A stretch of 13,427 nucleotides of DNA, from NCBI GenBank assembly GCA_017620875.1, contig JAGAUH010000095.1, forward strand, positions 1 to 13,427, in the 5' to 3' direction. Source of the stretch: Clostridia bacterium (GTDB lineage: Bacteria > Bacillota > Clostridia > Christensenellales > Borkfalkiaceae). The notes beneath the pieces are model-generated. The model did no database searches. It was not told the DNA's origin and worked only from the letters and a program-made list of their open reading frames with translations. Both the position numbers and the translations under genes were made by a program. The stretch's first letter is position 1; each line of letters starts with the position of its first letter. Of the stretch, positions 1 through 7,742 are shown piece by piece.

Positions 1-66
1 AGTTTTAGTTTATTATTAAAATTGTGCGAAATTTTTGAAGAAGATTTTAACGGGATTTTAACTTAA
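1..66 (+). CDS. possible 3' end of a plus-strand gene (partial)
   Basis: The first plus-strand frame is open from the window edge to a TAA at 64-66 and encodes 21 residues ending in a plausible non-repetitive sequence (LCEIFEEDFNGILT). A weak hairpin with a T-tract follows at 86-115, as expected after a gene end. No family can be recognised from so few residues, and 21 open codons can occur by chance in AT-rich DNA. If real, this gene converges with hemW. Confidence 0.3.
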   Translation, partial: SFSLLLKLCEIFEEDFNGILT

Positions 67-85
67 ACTATAATAGTACAAAAAT

Positions 86-115
86 AGAAAAACAAAAATC
101 GTTTTTCTCTTTTTT
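86..115 (+). terminator. weak hairpin plus T-tract, candidate plus-strand terminator
   Basis: AGAAAAAC at 86-93 pairs with GTTTTTCT at 101-108 around a 7-base loop and is followed by six T at 110-115. The stem is AT-rich, so termination would be weak. It would end transcription of the putative gene entering from the left edge. The remaining bases of 1-142 hold a TATAAT at 69-74 without a convincing -35, and nothing else recognisable. Confidence 0.35.
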
Positions 116-142
116 AGTATTAAACAATTCGTCGTAAAAAGT

Positions 143-174
143 AATCCGCCTAACCACATATGGGTAGGCGGATT
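143..174 (-). terminator. terminator of the lepA-hemW operon
   Basis: AATCCGCCTA (143-152) is perfectly complementary to TAGGCGGATT (165-174). Three more pairs follow a single mismatch inside the stem, leaving a 4-base loop. Read on the minus strand, the stem starts a few bases after the hemW stop and is followed by AC and then five T. This fits an intrinsic terminator that closes the lepA-hemW transcript. Confidence 0.75.
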
Positions 175-177
175 TAT

Positions 178-1287
178 TTAATCCATAAGTTGAATTATTA
201 TTTGATTTTGAACGTATAAATATTCGTCTTTTATTTTTATACTTTCTTCGGTTTCTTCCATATACTCTAAAACGTAAGGCAATTTATCTTTAAAATCTTG
301 TTTAAAGTGAGAGTTAAACGCGTTAAAATATTCGCTAAACACAACGCCCTTATTAGTCCTTAAATTAAGCATTACAAACTCGAACTTTTGCTCTTGCCCT
401 TCTATCTTTTCCGAAAAGATTTCGGCAGAGTAATTTTTTAATATCGCGTTTATATACTCGTCTATTTTTTCGGTATTGGTAAACCTACGCTCTAAGCAAA
501 AAGAACTAGCACCCAAGCCAAAGCCTAAATATTCGCCCCTTTTCCAATAATTTAAGTTGTGCCTACTTTCAAAGCCCGCTTTGGCAAAGTTACTAACTTC
601 GTACCTATAATACCCCTTTTCGGCTAGATAATTTACGGTAAAGTCGTACATTTCGGCAACCTCGTCGCTATCGGGTAGTTCCGCGTTTAAATATTGGGTA
701 TAAATAGGCGTTCCGTCTTCTGCCTTTAATGCGTAAACCGAAATATGATTTACGTCACCTTTTAAAGCAAAATCTATACTCTTTTTAACTTCTTCTACGG
801 TTTGGTCCATTAAGCCAATCATAATATCAACGCTCGTGTTGTAACCTTTTAATAGTTCCATACAATCTAAATAGTCTTGAGCGGTATGTATGCGGTTTAA
901 CCTTTTTAACAAACTATCGTTATAGGTTTGTAGCCCTACGGAATAGCGGTTTATCCCTGCTAGTTTATAAATTTCTAACTTTTGCCTATCTATCGTGCCG
1001 GGGTTTACTTCTAGCGTGATTTCGGCGTTTTCCGCCACGTTATAATAGTTTTTAATTTGCCTAACCGCACCTAAAATATATTTAGCGTCTACGTAACTAG
1101 GCGTTCCGCCACCAAAATAAATAGTATCTATTTTTTTACCTTTTAGCAAATCTTTTTTCGCTTTTATTTCTTTATATAAGCACCCAAAATAAAGTTCTGC
1201 CTTAGCCATTTGATTTGGATAAGAAGCAAAGTCGCAATAGGTGCATTTTTGCTTGCAAAAAGGTATATGAATATATATTCCTGCCAT
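178..1287 (-). CDS. hemW: heme chaperone HemW (radical SAM, coproporphyrinogen oxidase-like)
   Basis: This is a 369-residue radical SAM protein of the HemN/HemW family. The 4Fe-4S ligands are C11, C15 and C18 in a CxxxCxxC motif. Position 20 is Phe, whereas true coproporphyrinogen dehydrogenase HemN has a fourth Cys there, so HemW is the better name. GGGTPS (59-64, SAM binding) and HNLNYW (243-248) are also typical of HemW. HemW proteins are cytoplasmic and are thought to deliver heme to apo-haemoproteins rather than to make porphyrin. The start is ATG at 1285-1287, with GGAG of the Shine-Dalgarno inside the last codons of lepA. Only two bases separate it from the lepA stop, so the genes are co-transcribed and probably translationally coupled. 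Adjacent lepA and hemW are common in Firmicutes, often followed by hrcA-grpE-dnaK, but here a terminator follows directly. One small oddity is GLMDQT (158-163), where a GLPxQT-like motif is usual. Confidence 0.93.
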   Translation of the reverse strand: MAGIYIHIPFCKQKCTYCDFASYPNQMAKAELYFGCLYKEIKAKKDLLKGKKIDTIYFGGGTPSYVDAKYILGAVRQIKNYYNVAENAEITLEVNPGTIDRQKLEIYKLAGINRYSVGLQTYNDSLLKRLNRIHTAQDYLDCMELLKGYNTSVDIMIGLMDQTVEEVKKSIDFALKGDVNHISVYALKAEDGTPIYTQYLNAELPDSDEVAEMYDFTVNYLAEKGYYRYEVSNFAKAGFESRHNLNYWKRGEYLGFGLGASSFCLERRFTNTEKIDEYINAILKNYSAEIFSEKIEGQEQKFEFVMLNLRTNKGVVFSEYFNAFNSHFKQDFKDKLPYVLEYMEETEESIKIKDEYLYVQNQIIIQLMD

Positions 1288-1289
1288 TT

Positions 1290-3095
1290 TTACTCCGAAT
1301 CTATTTTTAGTATAGAAGTAAACGCTTCGCTTGGGATTTCTACAGAGCCAAGTTTACGCATTTTCTTTTTGCCTTCTTTTTGTTTTTCTAATAGTTTTTT
1401 CTTTCTCGTAATGTCGCCACCGTAACATTTTGCAAGTACGTCTTTACGTAGCGCCTTTACGGTTTCTCTTGCGATAACCTTTCCGCCAATGCTTGCTTGG
1501 ATAGGAATTTCGAACATTTGTCTAGGTATAACTTGCTTTAATTTTTCGGCAATTGCTCTACCCCTTTCGTACGCTTTATCTTTATGAACTATTAAAGATA
1601 ACGCGTCGCAAACTTCGCCGTTGAGCATCATATCTAGTTTTACTAGTTGGCTCTCATGGTAGCCTATAAGTTCGTAATCGAAACTTGCGTAGCCTTTTGT
1701 ACGAGATTTTAACCCGTCGAAAAAGTCGAAAATTATTTCGTTTAAAGGTAGGTTATAAGTTAGCGTTACCCTGTTAGTATCTAAATATACCATATCTAAA
1801 TACATGCCCCTTTTTTCTTGACACAAATCCATAATAGGTCCAATGTATTGTGGCGGGGTGTATATGCTAGCCTTTATAATAGGTTCTTCCATTTTGGCAA
1901 TAGTTGCGGTATCAGGTAGTCTACTAGGGTTGTCTACTTCTATAATATTTCCGTCCGTTTTATACACTTTATAAGCAACGCTAGGCGCGGTGGTAACTAT
2001 TTCTAAATCGAACTCTCGCTCTAATCTCTCTTGGATTATTTCCATATGAAGTAGCCCTAAAAATCCACATCTAAAACCAAAGCCAAGCGCAATAGAATTG
2101 TCTGCGTCAAAGGTTAAAGCCGCGTCGTTTAGTTTTAGTTTTAAAAGCGCTTCTTTAAGGTCGTTAAACTTGCTACCGTCTACGGGGAACACGCCCGAAA
2201 ACACAACGGGAGCAACCTTTTTATACCCCGGTAACGCCACTTGCGTTGGGTTGTTTAAATCGGTTATAGTGTCTCCAACGGAAATATCTTGTATGCTTTT
2301 AATACTAGCGGTAACGTAACCAACTTCCCCACTAGTAAGTTCTGCTTTGGGTTGCAAGTGTGGGTCGAAAGTACCAACTTCTACAACGTCGAAAGTTTTT
2401 GACGACATAAAAGTTTTTATGGTCGTTCCTGCTTTTATGGTACCTTCCATTACCCTAACGAAACATATAACGCCCTTAAAATTATCGTAATAACTATCAA
2501 ATATAAGCGCTTTTAAAGGCTTGTCGTCTAAGTTTTCCGGTGCGGGTACGTTTTTTACGATACTCTCTAAAACTTGCTCTATATTTATATTGTTTTTTGC
2601 GGAAATTCTTGGCGCTTCTGAGCAGTCTAACCCAATAACGTCTTCTACTTCTTTAGCAACTTCGTCAGGTCTTGCGCTAGGCAAATCTATCTTGTTTAGC
2701 ACGGGCAAAATTTCTAGGTCGTTATCTAACGCTAAATACACGTTTGCTAGAGTTTGCGCTTCTACCCCTTGAGAAGAATCGACTATTAAAACTGCACCTT
2801 CGCAAGCACGGAGCGAACGCGAAACTTCGTAAGTGAAGTCAACGTGTCCCGGGGTGTCTATTAGGTTGAATATATATTCTTTGCCATCTTGCGCTTTGTA
2901 TAGCATACGAACGGGGGTAAGTTTTATGGTAATACCCCTTTCTTTTTCTATATCCATACTATCAAGTAATTGGTCTTCCATATCCCTTTGAGCCACTTGT
3001 CCCGTGTGCTCTATAATACGGTCTGCCAAAGTGCTTTTACCGTGGTCGATATGCGCTATTATGCAAAAATTTCTGATATTGTCTTTTTTAGCCAT
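1290..3095 (-). CDS. lepA: elongation factor 4 (LepA), ribosome back-translocase GTPase
   Basis: This 601-residue translational GTPase has the usual family length of about 600. The G motifs are in order: AHIDHGKST (14-22, P-loop), RGITIK (53-58, switch I), DTPGH (80-84) and NKID (134-137). The EF-G-like domains follow, and then the LepA-specific C-terminal domain with a basic tail ([20 protein letters not shown]), characteristic of EF-4. EF-4 binds stalled or mistranslocated ribosomes and is implicated in ribosome assembly and stress tolerance. The start is ATG at 3093-3095, preceded by a modest GGTG four bases upstream. A near-consensus promoter lies at 3125-3153. It is the first gene of a two-gene operon with hemW and diverges from the GDPD gene. 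Nothing in it looks damaged. Confidence 0.97.
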   Translation of the reverse strand: MAKKDNIRNFCIIAHIDHGKSTLADRIIEHTGQVAQRDMEDQLLDSMDIEKERGITIKLTPVRMLYKAQDGKEYIFNLIDTPGHVDFTYEVSRSLRACEGAVLIVDSSQGVEAQTLANVYLALDNDLEILPVLNKIDLPSARPDEVAKEVEDVIGLDCSEAPRISAKNNINIEQVLESIVKNVPAPENLDDKPLKALIFDSYYDNFKGVICFVRVMEGTIKAGTTIKTFMSSKTFDVVEVGTFDPHLQPKAELTSGEVGYVTASIKSIQDISVGDTITDLNNPTQVALPGYKKVAPVVFSGVFPVDGSKFNDLKEALLKLKLNDAALTFDADNSIALGFGFRCGFLGLLHMEIIQERLEREFDLEIVTTAPSVAYKVYKTDGNIIEVDNPSRLPDTATIAKMEEPIIKASIYTPPQYIGPIMDLCQEKRGMYLDMVYLDTNRVTLTYNLPLNEIIFDFFDGLKSRTKGYASFDYELIGYHESQLVKLDMMLNGEVCDALSLIVHKDKAYERGRAIAEKLKQVIPRQMFEIPIQASIGGKVIARETVKALRKDVLAKCYGGDITRKKKLLEKQKEGKKKMRKLGSVEIPSEAFTSILKIDSE

Positions 3096-3124
3096 TTTAC
3101 ACCATTATATATTTTAATACTATT

Positions 3125-3153
3125 ATTATACATACTAAGGGGCTTTTTGGCAA
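3125..3153 (-). promoter_or_regulatory. sigma-A promoter of lepA-hemW
   Basis: On the minus strand, TTGCCA (3153-3148, five of six consensus bases) and TATAAT (3130-3125, perfect) are separated by 17 bases. Transcription would start near 3118, giving a leader of roughly 23 bases before the lepA ATG. Confidence 0.8.
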
Positions 3154-3154
3154 G

Positions 3155-3163
3155 TGGTATAAA
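3155..3163 (+). promoter_or_regulatory. candidate extended -10 promoter for the GDPD gene
   Basis: TGGTATAAA is an extended -10 (TGn plus TATAAA) on the plus strand, with no clear -35. It lies right next to the lepA -35 on the other strand, so the divergent promoters would compete or be co-regulated. A start near 3170 would leave a leader of about 55 bases containing AAGGA at 3209-3213 as the Shine-Dalgarno, 12 bases before the ATG. Confidence 0.4.
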
Positions 3164-3191
3164 TAATTTTTAAAGTTTTTTGATTTTTCTC

Positions 3192-3219
3192 TTGTATTTT
3201 TTCTCATTAAGGATATAAT
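3192..3219 (+). promoter_or_regulatory. second candidate promoter, very close to the GDPD start codon
   Basis: TTGTAT (3192-3197) and a perfect TATAAT (3214-3219) are 16 bases apart. The expected transcription start falls at or next to the ATG at 3226, so a transcript from here would be leaderless. The same bases AAGGATATAAT would otherwise act as part of the ribosome binding region. Confidence 0.45.
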
Positions 3220-3225
3220 AGAAGT

Positions 3226-3924
3226 ATGGATATTTTAAACAAAGATTTTTGGCTATTTAACACGCCTATTGCTCATAGGGGACTAGCCGATTTAAACGGA
3301 TACGTAGAAAACACTTTACCTGCATTTATAAACTCTATGCAAAAAGGCTACGCAATAGAAACCGATTTACGTTTAACTAAAAACGGCTCTATCGTATGCT
3401 TTCACGACGGCGATTTAAAAAGACTTGCCGGTAGAGAAGAAAATATTATAGACTTAACCGACGAAGAAATTAGGCAAGTTACCCTTGTAAACGGACAAAA
3501 AATTTGCTTTTTGCAAGAGTTTTTAAGCCATATAAACGGCACAGTTCCACTTGATATAGAGTTAAAAGACCACCAACCGCTAGAACTTGTTGATAAAGCG
3601 GTAGAAGCCTTTAAAGATTATAAAGGGGAATTCGTTTTTAAATCTTTTGACCCAAGACTTGTAAAGCGAACGAGAAAAATTGCCCCAAATATAGTTTGCG
3701 GGCAACTAATAGGCGGTTCTAATAAGCACCCTAAACTAAACAAAATTAAGTGGAATATAATAAACGCTAGTACAAAGGCTCAATTTGTTAGCCACTATAT
3801 AGACACTTTAGTTTCGCCTTATAAAAACACTATCGTTTGGACTATTCGAAATAAAGAGCAACTAGAAAAGGCAAAAAAACTAGGTGTAAATATTATTTTC
3901 GAAGACGAAAATATTATAAAATAA
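3226..3924 (+). CDS. glycerophosphodiester phosphodiesterase (UgpQ-like GDPD)
   Basis: This 232-residue protein covers one complete GDPD TIM-barrel domain. Family signatures are AHRGL (H17, R18), VENT (E28), ETDLRLTKNG (metal ligands E45 and D47), FHD (H60) and DIELKDH (E111, K113). The family uses a divalent metal to split glycerophosphodiesters, released by phospholipid turnover, into glycerol 3-phosphate and an alcohol. There is no signal peptide or membrane segment, so it should act in the cytoplasm like UgpQ. It is the only complete plus-strand gene in the window and stands alone, bounded by its own promoter region and a bidirectional terminator. The ATG at 3226 is the only possible start: the in-frame codon at 3208-3210 is TAA, with no start between. 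The Shine-Dalgarno is poorly placed (GAAG directly upstream, AAGGA 12 bases upstream). Confidence 0.93.
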   Translation: MDILNKDFWLFNTPIAHRGLADLNGYVENTLPAFINSMQKGYAIETDLRLTKNGSIVCFHDGDLKRLAGREENIIDLTDEEIRQVTLVNGQKICFLQEFLSHINGTVPLDIELKDHQPLELVDKAVEAFKDYKGEFVFKSFDPRLVKRTRKIAPNIVCGQLIGGSNKHPKLNKIKWNIINASTKAQFVSHYIDTLVSPYKNTIVWTIRNKEQLEKAKKLGVNIIFEDENIIK

Positions 3925-3944
3925 ATATCTCAAAAAATTTTTAC

Positions 3945-3986
3945 AAAAAAGACTAACGAAGTTTTTCGTTAGTCTTTATAATTTTT
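3945..3986. terminator. bidirectional terminator between convergent genes
   Basis: AAGACTAACGAA (3949-3960) pairs perfectly with TTCGTTAGTCTT (3965-3976) around a GTTT loop, with one more A-T pair outside. The stem is preceded by six A, giving a T-tract for minus-strand transcripts, and is followed by T-rich sequence for plus-strand transcripts. It lies 24 bases past the GDPD stop and about 30 past the stop of the acetyltransferase gene, so it can end both transcripts. Confidence 0.85.
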
Positions 3987-4006
3987 ACTTTTTTTAACGA
4001 ATAATT

Positions 4007-4465
4007 TTATTTTTTTAGTATAATTTTATTCATTAATATTTTTGTTCCTTCTACTTTAAAAACGCTATATCCATTTCTATCGTATAAATTTTTAGCAAGA
4101 ACGTTTGTTTTTTCAACGTGCAGGCAAATATCCCCTATACCTATTTCTTTTGCATAGTTTTCTACCATACTTAAAAGTTTTGTACCTATGCCCTTATTCC
4201 TAAAATCTTTATCCACACAAAAATCATCTATATACAAGTATCTTAAATTGTCGTTAAATACGTTTATAGATATATACCCTACTACAACGTTATTTAATTC
4301 TGCAACGAAAATACAATCTTTTAAAGCAGTAAAAAACCTATCTAAATACCCCTTTTCGTATTGCTTAATTGCTGGATTTTTATAAATTGTAAAAAGCATT
4401 TGCGTAAAAAGACTTTCTATTGTTTTTACGTCTTTTTTAGTAGCCTTTCTATAAATTATTTCCAT
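4007..4465 (-). CDS. GNAT-family N-acetyltransferase
   Basis: This 152-residue protein is the length of a single GNAT domain. The acetyl-CoA loop is visible as RNKGIG (the R-x-x-G-x-G type) after the beta strand IDDFCVDKDF. The closing motif VEKTNVLAKNLYDRNGY is the usual GNAT motif B, in which the tyrosine often serves as general acid. The family transfers an acetyl group from acetyl-CoA to an amine; the acceptor (small molecule, peptide or protein) cannot be told here. It is the last gene of the GH43-gph-GNAT operon. It starts four bases after the upstream stop and has no Shine-Dalgarno, so translation is probably coupled to the preceding gene. It is cytoplasmic. Confidence 0.85.
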   Translation of the reverse strand: MEIIYRKATKKDVKTIESLFTQMLFTIYKNPAIKQYEKGYLDRFFTALKDCIFVAELNNVVVGYISINVFNDNLRYLYIDDFCVDKDFRNKGIGTKLLSMVENYAKEIGIGDICLHVEKTNVLAKNLYDRNGYSVFKVEGTKILMNKIILKK

Positions 4466-4469
4466 ATTA

Positions 4470-5105
4470 TTATAAATACTTAATAATTTCGCTTGGGTGA
4501 GATACTACTATTTTTGCACCTAAACTTTCAAGTAATTCTCTATCTCTAAATCCCCACTCTACGCCGATAAAATCGGTTTTAGAGTTTTGCGAAGTTAAAA
4601 AGTCTACGTCGCTATCCCCTACGTAAACCGATTGCTCGCAAGAAGTATTTAACTCTTTAAAAGCAATATTAACTAAATCTGCGCTAGGCTTTTTATTAAG
4701 CCCTTCTCTTGCACCGATAGAAATATCAAAAAGCCCGTTGAAAAAATCGTCTACCAAAACCTTTACCGCATAGTCGTCTTTGTTAGACACAACCGCAGTT
4801 TTATATCCGCAATTTTTTATCTCTTTTATTGCGTCTACAATTCCGTCGTAAGGGGCGGTATTGTCCCCACAATGCACGCTATAAAACTCTGTAAAATCCA
4901 CCTTTAATTTTTTTAAATCCGCTCCGCTTGGCGCGCTTCGTTCTAGCATTTTATCTATTCCGTTTCCAACAAAGTTTTTAAGTTCGGCAATAGTCCTTAG
5001 CGGATAATTATTTTTTTCTAACGCATAATTTACCGCGTTTAATAAATCCGTTAAAGTATTTAATATCGTGCCGTCCATATCAAAAACTACCAATTTATAC
5101 TTCAT
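4470..5105 (-). CDS. gph: HAD hydrolase, phosphoglycolate phosphatase-like
   Basis: This 211-residue protein has all four HAD motifs: DMDGT near residues 9-13 (nucleophile and acid Asp), VVSNKDD (motif II Ser), the motif III lysine in KKPSAD, and VGDSDVDF (motif IV acidic pair). The alpha-helical cap between motifs I and II, and the FVGNGIDKML segment, match the phosphoglycolate phosphatase/PgmB-like group. Such enzymes dephosphorylate small phosphate esters. 2-Phosphoglycolate is a common assignment, but the substrate cannot be fixed from sequence. The ATG at 5105 has AGGTGG four bases upstream. The gene lies 18 bases after the GH43 stop and four before the GNAT start, in one operon. It could recycle a sugar or repair phosphate, but the link with GH43 is only inferred. 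Confidence 0.82.
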   Translation of the reverse strand: MKYKLVVFDMDGTILNTLTDLLNAVNYALEKNNYPLRTIAELKNFVGNGIDKMLERSAPSGADLKKLKVDFTEFYSVHCGDNTAPYDGIVDAIKEIKNCGYKTAVVSNKDDYAVKVLVDDFFNGLFDISIGAREGLNKKPSADLVNIAFKELNTSCEQSVYVGDSDVDFLTSQNSKTDFIGVEWGFRDRELLESLGAKIVVSHPSEIIKYL

Positions 5106-5123
5106 AAAGCCACCTATATATCG

Positions 5124-7055
5124 TTATTTTCCTAAAATTACTAATCCGCCCGTTTTTATTGTGGTATTAGTTTTTATTAGTTTATCTTTACTAGAAAGTT
5201 CTATTTCTATTTTATCTACTAAAATTTCGCTAAAAGAGCAAGCTATTGCTCCGCCGTATCTAACCACGCCTTTATCTAAAAAGAAGTTGTTTTTATCTTG
5301 CGTAACGTCTATTATCTCTTTAACTATTTCGCCGTTATTATATAGCGTTATTTTTTTAATTTTTTCTAGAGCAAAGTTAATATCGCAAGAGTTATAAAGC
5401 ATAATTGCAACGACTTGTTTTAAAGAGTTAAACTCTAAAACTATATTTTCGCTTTGGGTTGTATATTCTAAATTTTTATAATAAGAATGCACTACGAAAT
5501 TGTCGCTAATTAAAAAATCTTTATTGTCCCCTTTGCACTCTATTTTAGCATCTTTAGTTATGCTAGCATATCCGCTAACCGCCCTAGGTAAAGGTTGAAT
5601 AGACCTACTCGGTCCGTTCCCGTATAAAATAGGCAAAGGGCTATCCCCACTTTCACCAATTAAAAAGTTGTATTTTAGCGTTGGGCTATACTTAAATTCT
5701 ACCCTATCTACGCCAACCACTCTACCTAACCATTGTCCCCTTTCGTCGTAGTTTTCAACGGGATTTTTATGTGCGTGATAAACTGCAAAAATATCCCCGT
5801 TAGGCTTTACGAAAGTATGGTGTCCCGTACCTGCAATATAATCTATACTACTAGATAAATCTTTTTTGCAAGCATAATCTACCAACGTTCGTTCGCCTGT
5901 GTTAGTATCGCCATTTGCCCAATTTAAAATCCCAACGACAACTTGCCCTTCTTGTGGGTTAAGTTTTTTAAACGGCCCGTTTGGAGAAGTGGATACGGCT
6001 TGCAAAATAGAATAAGCCCTACTAGGAAAACCTAGTGGCGAATAAGTTAAATAATATAGCCACTTGTTAGTATTTTTATCTTGATAAGCAATTAAGTGAG
6101 CGCCTTCGTTTACACCTTGCCCGCACTCGCCACCGTCGTAGTAAAATCTACTAACTTTATCTTTAAATCTCTCATCTACACCAAAGTTTATTAGTTCGTC
6201 GTTTACAAAAGGTTTAAAATCCGTGGTGTTTACGCTATACCCCGGCATTGCAATAAGGTGCATTGTAGAATAATCTGGGGTAATAAAATCTTTCATTTTT
6301 ACAACCCAAATAGCAAGGCTTTTACTAACCGTGCTAGGGTGCATACTAAAATAGCAATAAAAGTCGTTAGTAGCGGGGTCTAAAAATGGCGAAACGTCTA
6401 TACAAGGAAAAAAGTCTGCATTGTATCCGTTATTTAAAAAATACTCTTTTATCTCCGGGTTATATTTGTAAAAGTTAAAGGTGGGCGTTGAGCCATTAAC
6501 CAAATTTCCATTGGCGTTTACTTTTTTATCTTGTCCATAAAAATCGTAATAGTTATTGGTATCAACCAAAGTAAAAGGCCCATAAGGACAATCTGACACG
6601 GCAATGCCGATATAAAACCTACTAAATCTACTTTCTTGTATGCTAATAGACACGTATTCGGTGTTTTTGTCGCCTTGTTTAGATAACGCGTTAAAATATA
6701 GATAATACCTATTTTTAACAACCCCGTTTTCTACAACCTTTTCGTGAAAATACTCAGGAGCCCAAAAATCTTGCATAGGCCAATCGGTTGGGTTTATTTG
6801 TAAGGCGTATCCGTTTACCGCACCACACTTTGTCCACTCGGAAAAATCTTTACTTTTATAGCAAGAATAAGCGCCCGTTGTTTTAGTTCCGTCGTTTAAC
6901 TCTCCACCCGTAGTAACGATATAAAAATATCCGCCGTATTTACTATCGTCTTTTTCGTCTACCCAAATAGCGCCGGGGTCTGCACCGGGTTGAACTAGGT
7001 CGTTATAATAAAATAACTTTTTGTCAAAACTACTCTTATCTAAATTAAAATTCAT
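5124..7055 (-). CDS. glycoside hydrolase family 43 enzyme (arabinosidase/xylosidase type), cytoplasmic
   Basis: This 643-residue protein has a five-bladed GH43 catalytic domain in roughly residues 20-465. Expected residues are visible: the base Asp in ADPG (D26), WAPEY (98-102), the pKa-modulating Asp in CIDVSPF (D220), the acid Glu in VNEGAH (E317) and the metal or substrate His in GTGHH (411-413). The family removes arabinose or xylose units from plant arabinan, xylan or their oligosaccharides. Residues from about 490 to 643 form a beta-strand-rich domain, probably a jelly-roll or discoidin-like accessory module. There is no signal peptide, so it would act on imported oligosaccharides inside the cell. 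The ATG at 7055 has GAGGG four bases upstream. It is first in the operon with the HAD phosphatase and GNAT genes, under the promoter at 7077-7105. No sugar transporter or sugar regulator lies in the window, apart from the TetR gene upstream. The exact substrate is unknown. Confidence 0.9.
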   Translation of the reverse strand: MNFNLDKSSFDKKLFYYNDLVQPGADPGAIWVDEKDDSKYGGYFYIVTTGGELNDGTKTTGAYSCYKSKDFSEWTKCGAVNGYALQINPTDWPMQDFWAPEYFHEKVVENGVVKNRYYLYFNALSKQGDKNTEYVSISIQESRFSRFYIGIAVSDCPYGPFTLVDTNNYYDFYGQDKKVNANGNLVNGSTPTFNFYKYNPEIKEYFLNNGYNADFFPCIDVSPFLDPATNDFYCYFSMHPSTVSKSLAIWVVKMKDFITPDYSTMHLIAMPGYSVNTTDFKPFVNDELINFGVDERFKDKVSRFYYDGGECGQGVNEGAHLIAYQDKNTNKWLYYLTYSPLGFPSRAYSILQAVSTSPNGPFKKLNPQEGQVVVGILNWANGDTNTGERTLVDYACKKDLSSSIDYIAGTGHHTFVKPNGDIFAVYHAHKNPVENYDERGQWLGRVVGVDRVEFKYSPTLKYNFLIGESGDSPLPILYGNGPSRSIQPLPRAVSGYASITKDAKIECKGDNKDFLISDNFVVHSYYKNLEYTTQSENIVLEFNSLKQVVAIMLYNSCDINFALEKIKKITLYNNGEIVKEIIDVTQDKNNFFLDKGVVRYGGAIACSFSEILVDKIEIELSSKDKLIKTNTTIKTGGLVILGK

Positions 7056-7076
7056 AATGCCCTCTAAACTTATTAT

Positions 7077-7105
7077 ATCCTACCATAAACTATGCTTTTA
7101 GTCAA
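7077..7105 (-). promoter_or_regulatory. promoter of the GH43-gph-GNAT operon
   Basis: On the minus strand, TTGACT (7105-7100, five of six) lies 17 bases from TAGGAT (7082-7077), which has a TGG directly before it, giving an extended -10. An overlapping TATAAT (7077-7072) could be used instead. The start site would be about 15-20 bases from the ATG. The upstream operon is terminated at 7117-7144, so this promoter makes the GH43 operon independent of tetR transcription. Confidence 0.65.
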
Positions 7106-7116
7106 TTATAAATAAC

Positions 7117-7144
7117 AAAAAAACCGCCCTATATGGCGGTTTTT
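7117..7144 (-). terminator. terminator of the membrane protein-tetR operon
   Basis: AAAACCGCC (7120-7128) pairs with GGCGGTTTT (7135-7143) around a 6-base loop. In minus-strand reading the stem is followed by a run of T covering 7123-7117. It starts about 10 bases after the tetR stop. It is the cleanest terminator in the window. Confidence 0.88.
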
Positions 7145-7154
7145 ATTTATTTTG

Positions 7155-7733
7155 TTAAGATTTATAAGTTATAAACTCTAACATAATTTTTACTACGGTT
7201 TCTATATCGTCTTTGCAATTATTAGATATCCACTCGTCTACTACGGCGTATAAGCCTTTTGTGTAAAACGCTAGCACGTAAGGTCTTTTTTCTTGCGGTA
7301 CTTTAAATTTAGAAAGTATAGGAAAAAATAGGTCGTTGCACATTTTTTTATAAGCGGAATTTACGTTAAAAAGAATTGGTTTATTGTGTATGGTTTTAAA
7401 AAGCTTTAAATTGTTTTTTATAAAATTTAGATAAGGGTAAAGATAATCCGGAGTGATAAAAAACATATCGTCTGCCGTAGCGGTATACAATTCTTCTTTT
7501 ACACTAGTCTTGCTAAAACTGCCGTAAAACTCTTTAGAAATCATATTTATAGTTTCTTCTAGCAAGTCGTAAAGATTTTCGTAATGAAGATAAAAAGTAG
7601 ACCTATTTACCCCTGCGGTTTTACATATTTCTTTTATAGTAATAAACTCAAAATCCTTTTTTTCTAGTAGTTGTAGTAACGCTTTATCCATACATAAAGC
7701 AGTATTATAATACTTACTTTCGGATTTATTCAT
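7155..7733 (-). CDS. TetR/AcrR-family transcriptional regulator
   Basis: This 192-residue protein has a TetR N-terminal helix-turn-helix at about 31-50 (ITIKEICKTAGVNRSTFYLH followed by YENLYDLL), the family signature. The C-terminal 130 residues are helical, hydrophobic and aromatic and would bind an unknown ligand. They fit the TetR C-terminal type common in Firmicutes. Such proteins are dimeric repressors released by a small molecule, and often repress their own operon. The ATG at 7733 has GGAG a few bases upstream, and the gene starts nine bases after the stop of the two-helix membrane protein gene, so the two are co-transcribed. Possible targets are its own promoter at 8129 and the GH43 promoter at 7077, but neither can be shown from sequence alone. 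Confidence 0.92.
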   Translation of the reverse strand: MNKSESKYYNTALCMDKALLQLLEKKDFEFITIKEICKTAGVNRSTFYLHYENLYDLLEETINMISKEFYGSFSKTSVKEELYTATADDMFFITPDYLYPYLNFIKNNLKLFKTIHNKPILFNVNSAYKKMCNDLFFPILSKFKVPQEKRPYVLAFYTKGLYAVVDEWISNNCKDDIETVVKIMLEFITYKS

Positions 7734-7742
7734 TTTAACTCC

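Noticed and set aside
2098..2772. Plus-strand frames inside lepA
   Set aside because: They are antisense shadows of a highly conserved gene, with Ser-rich composition and no ribosome binding sites.
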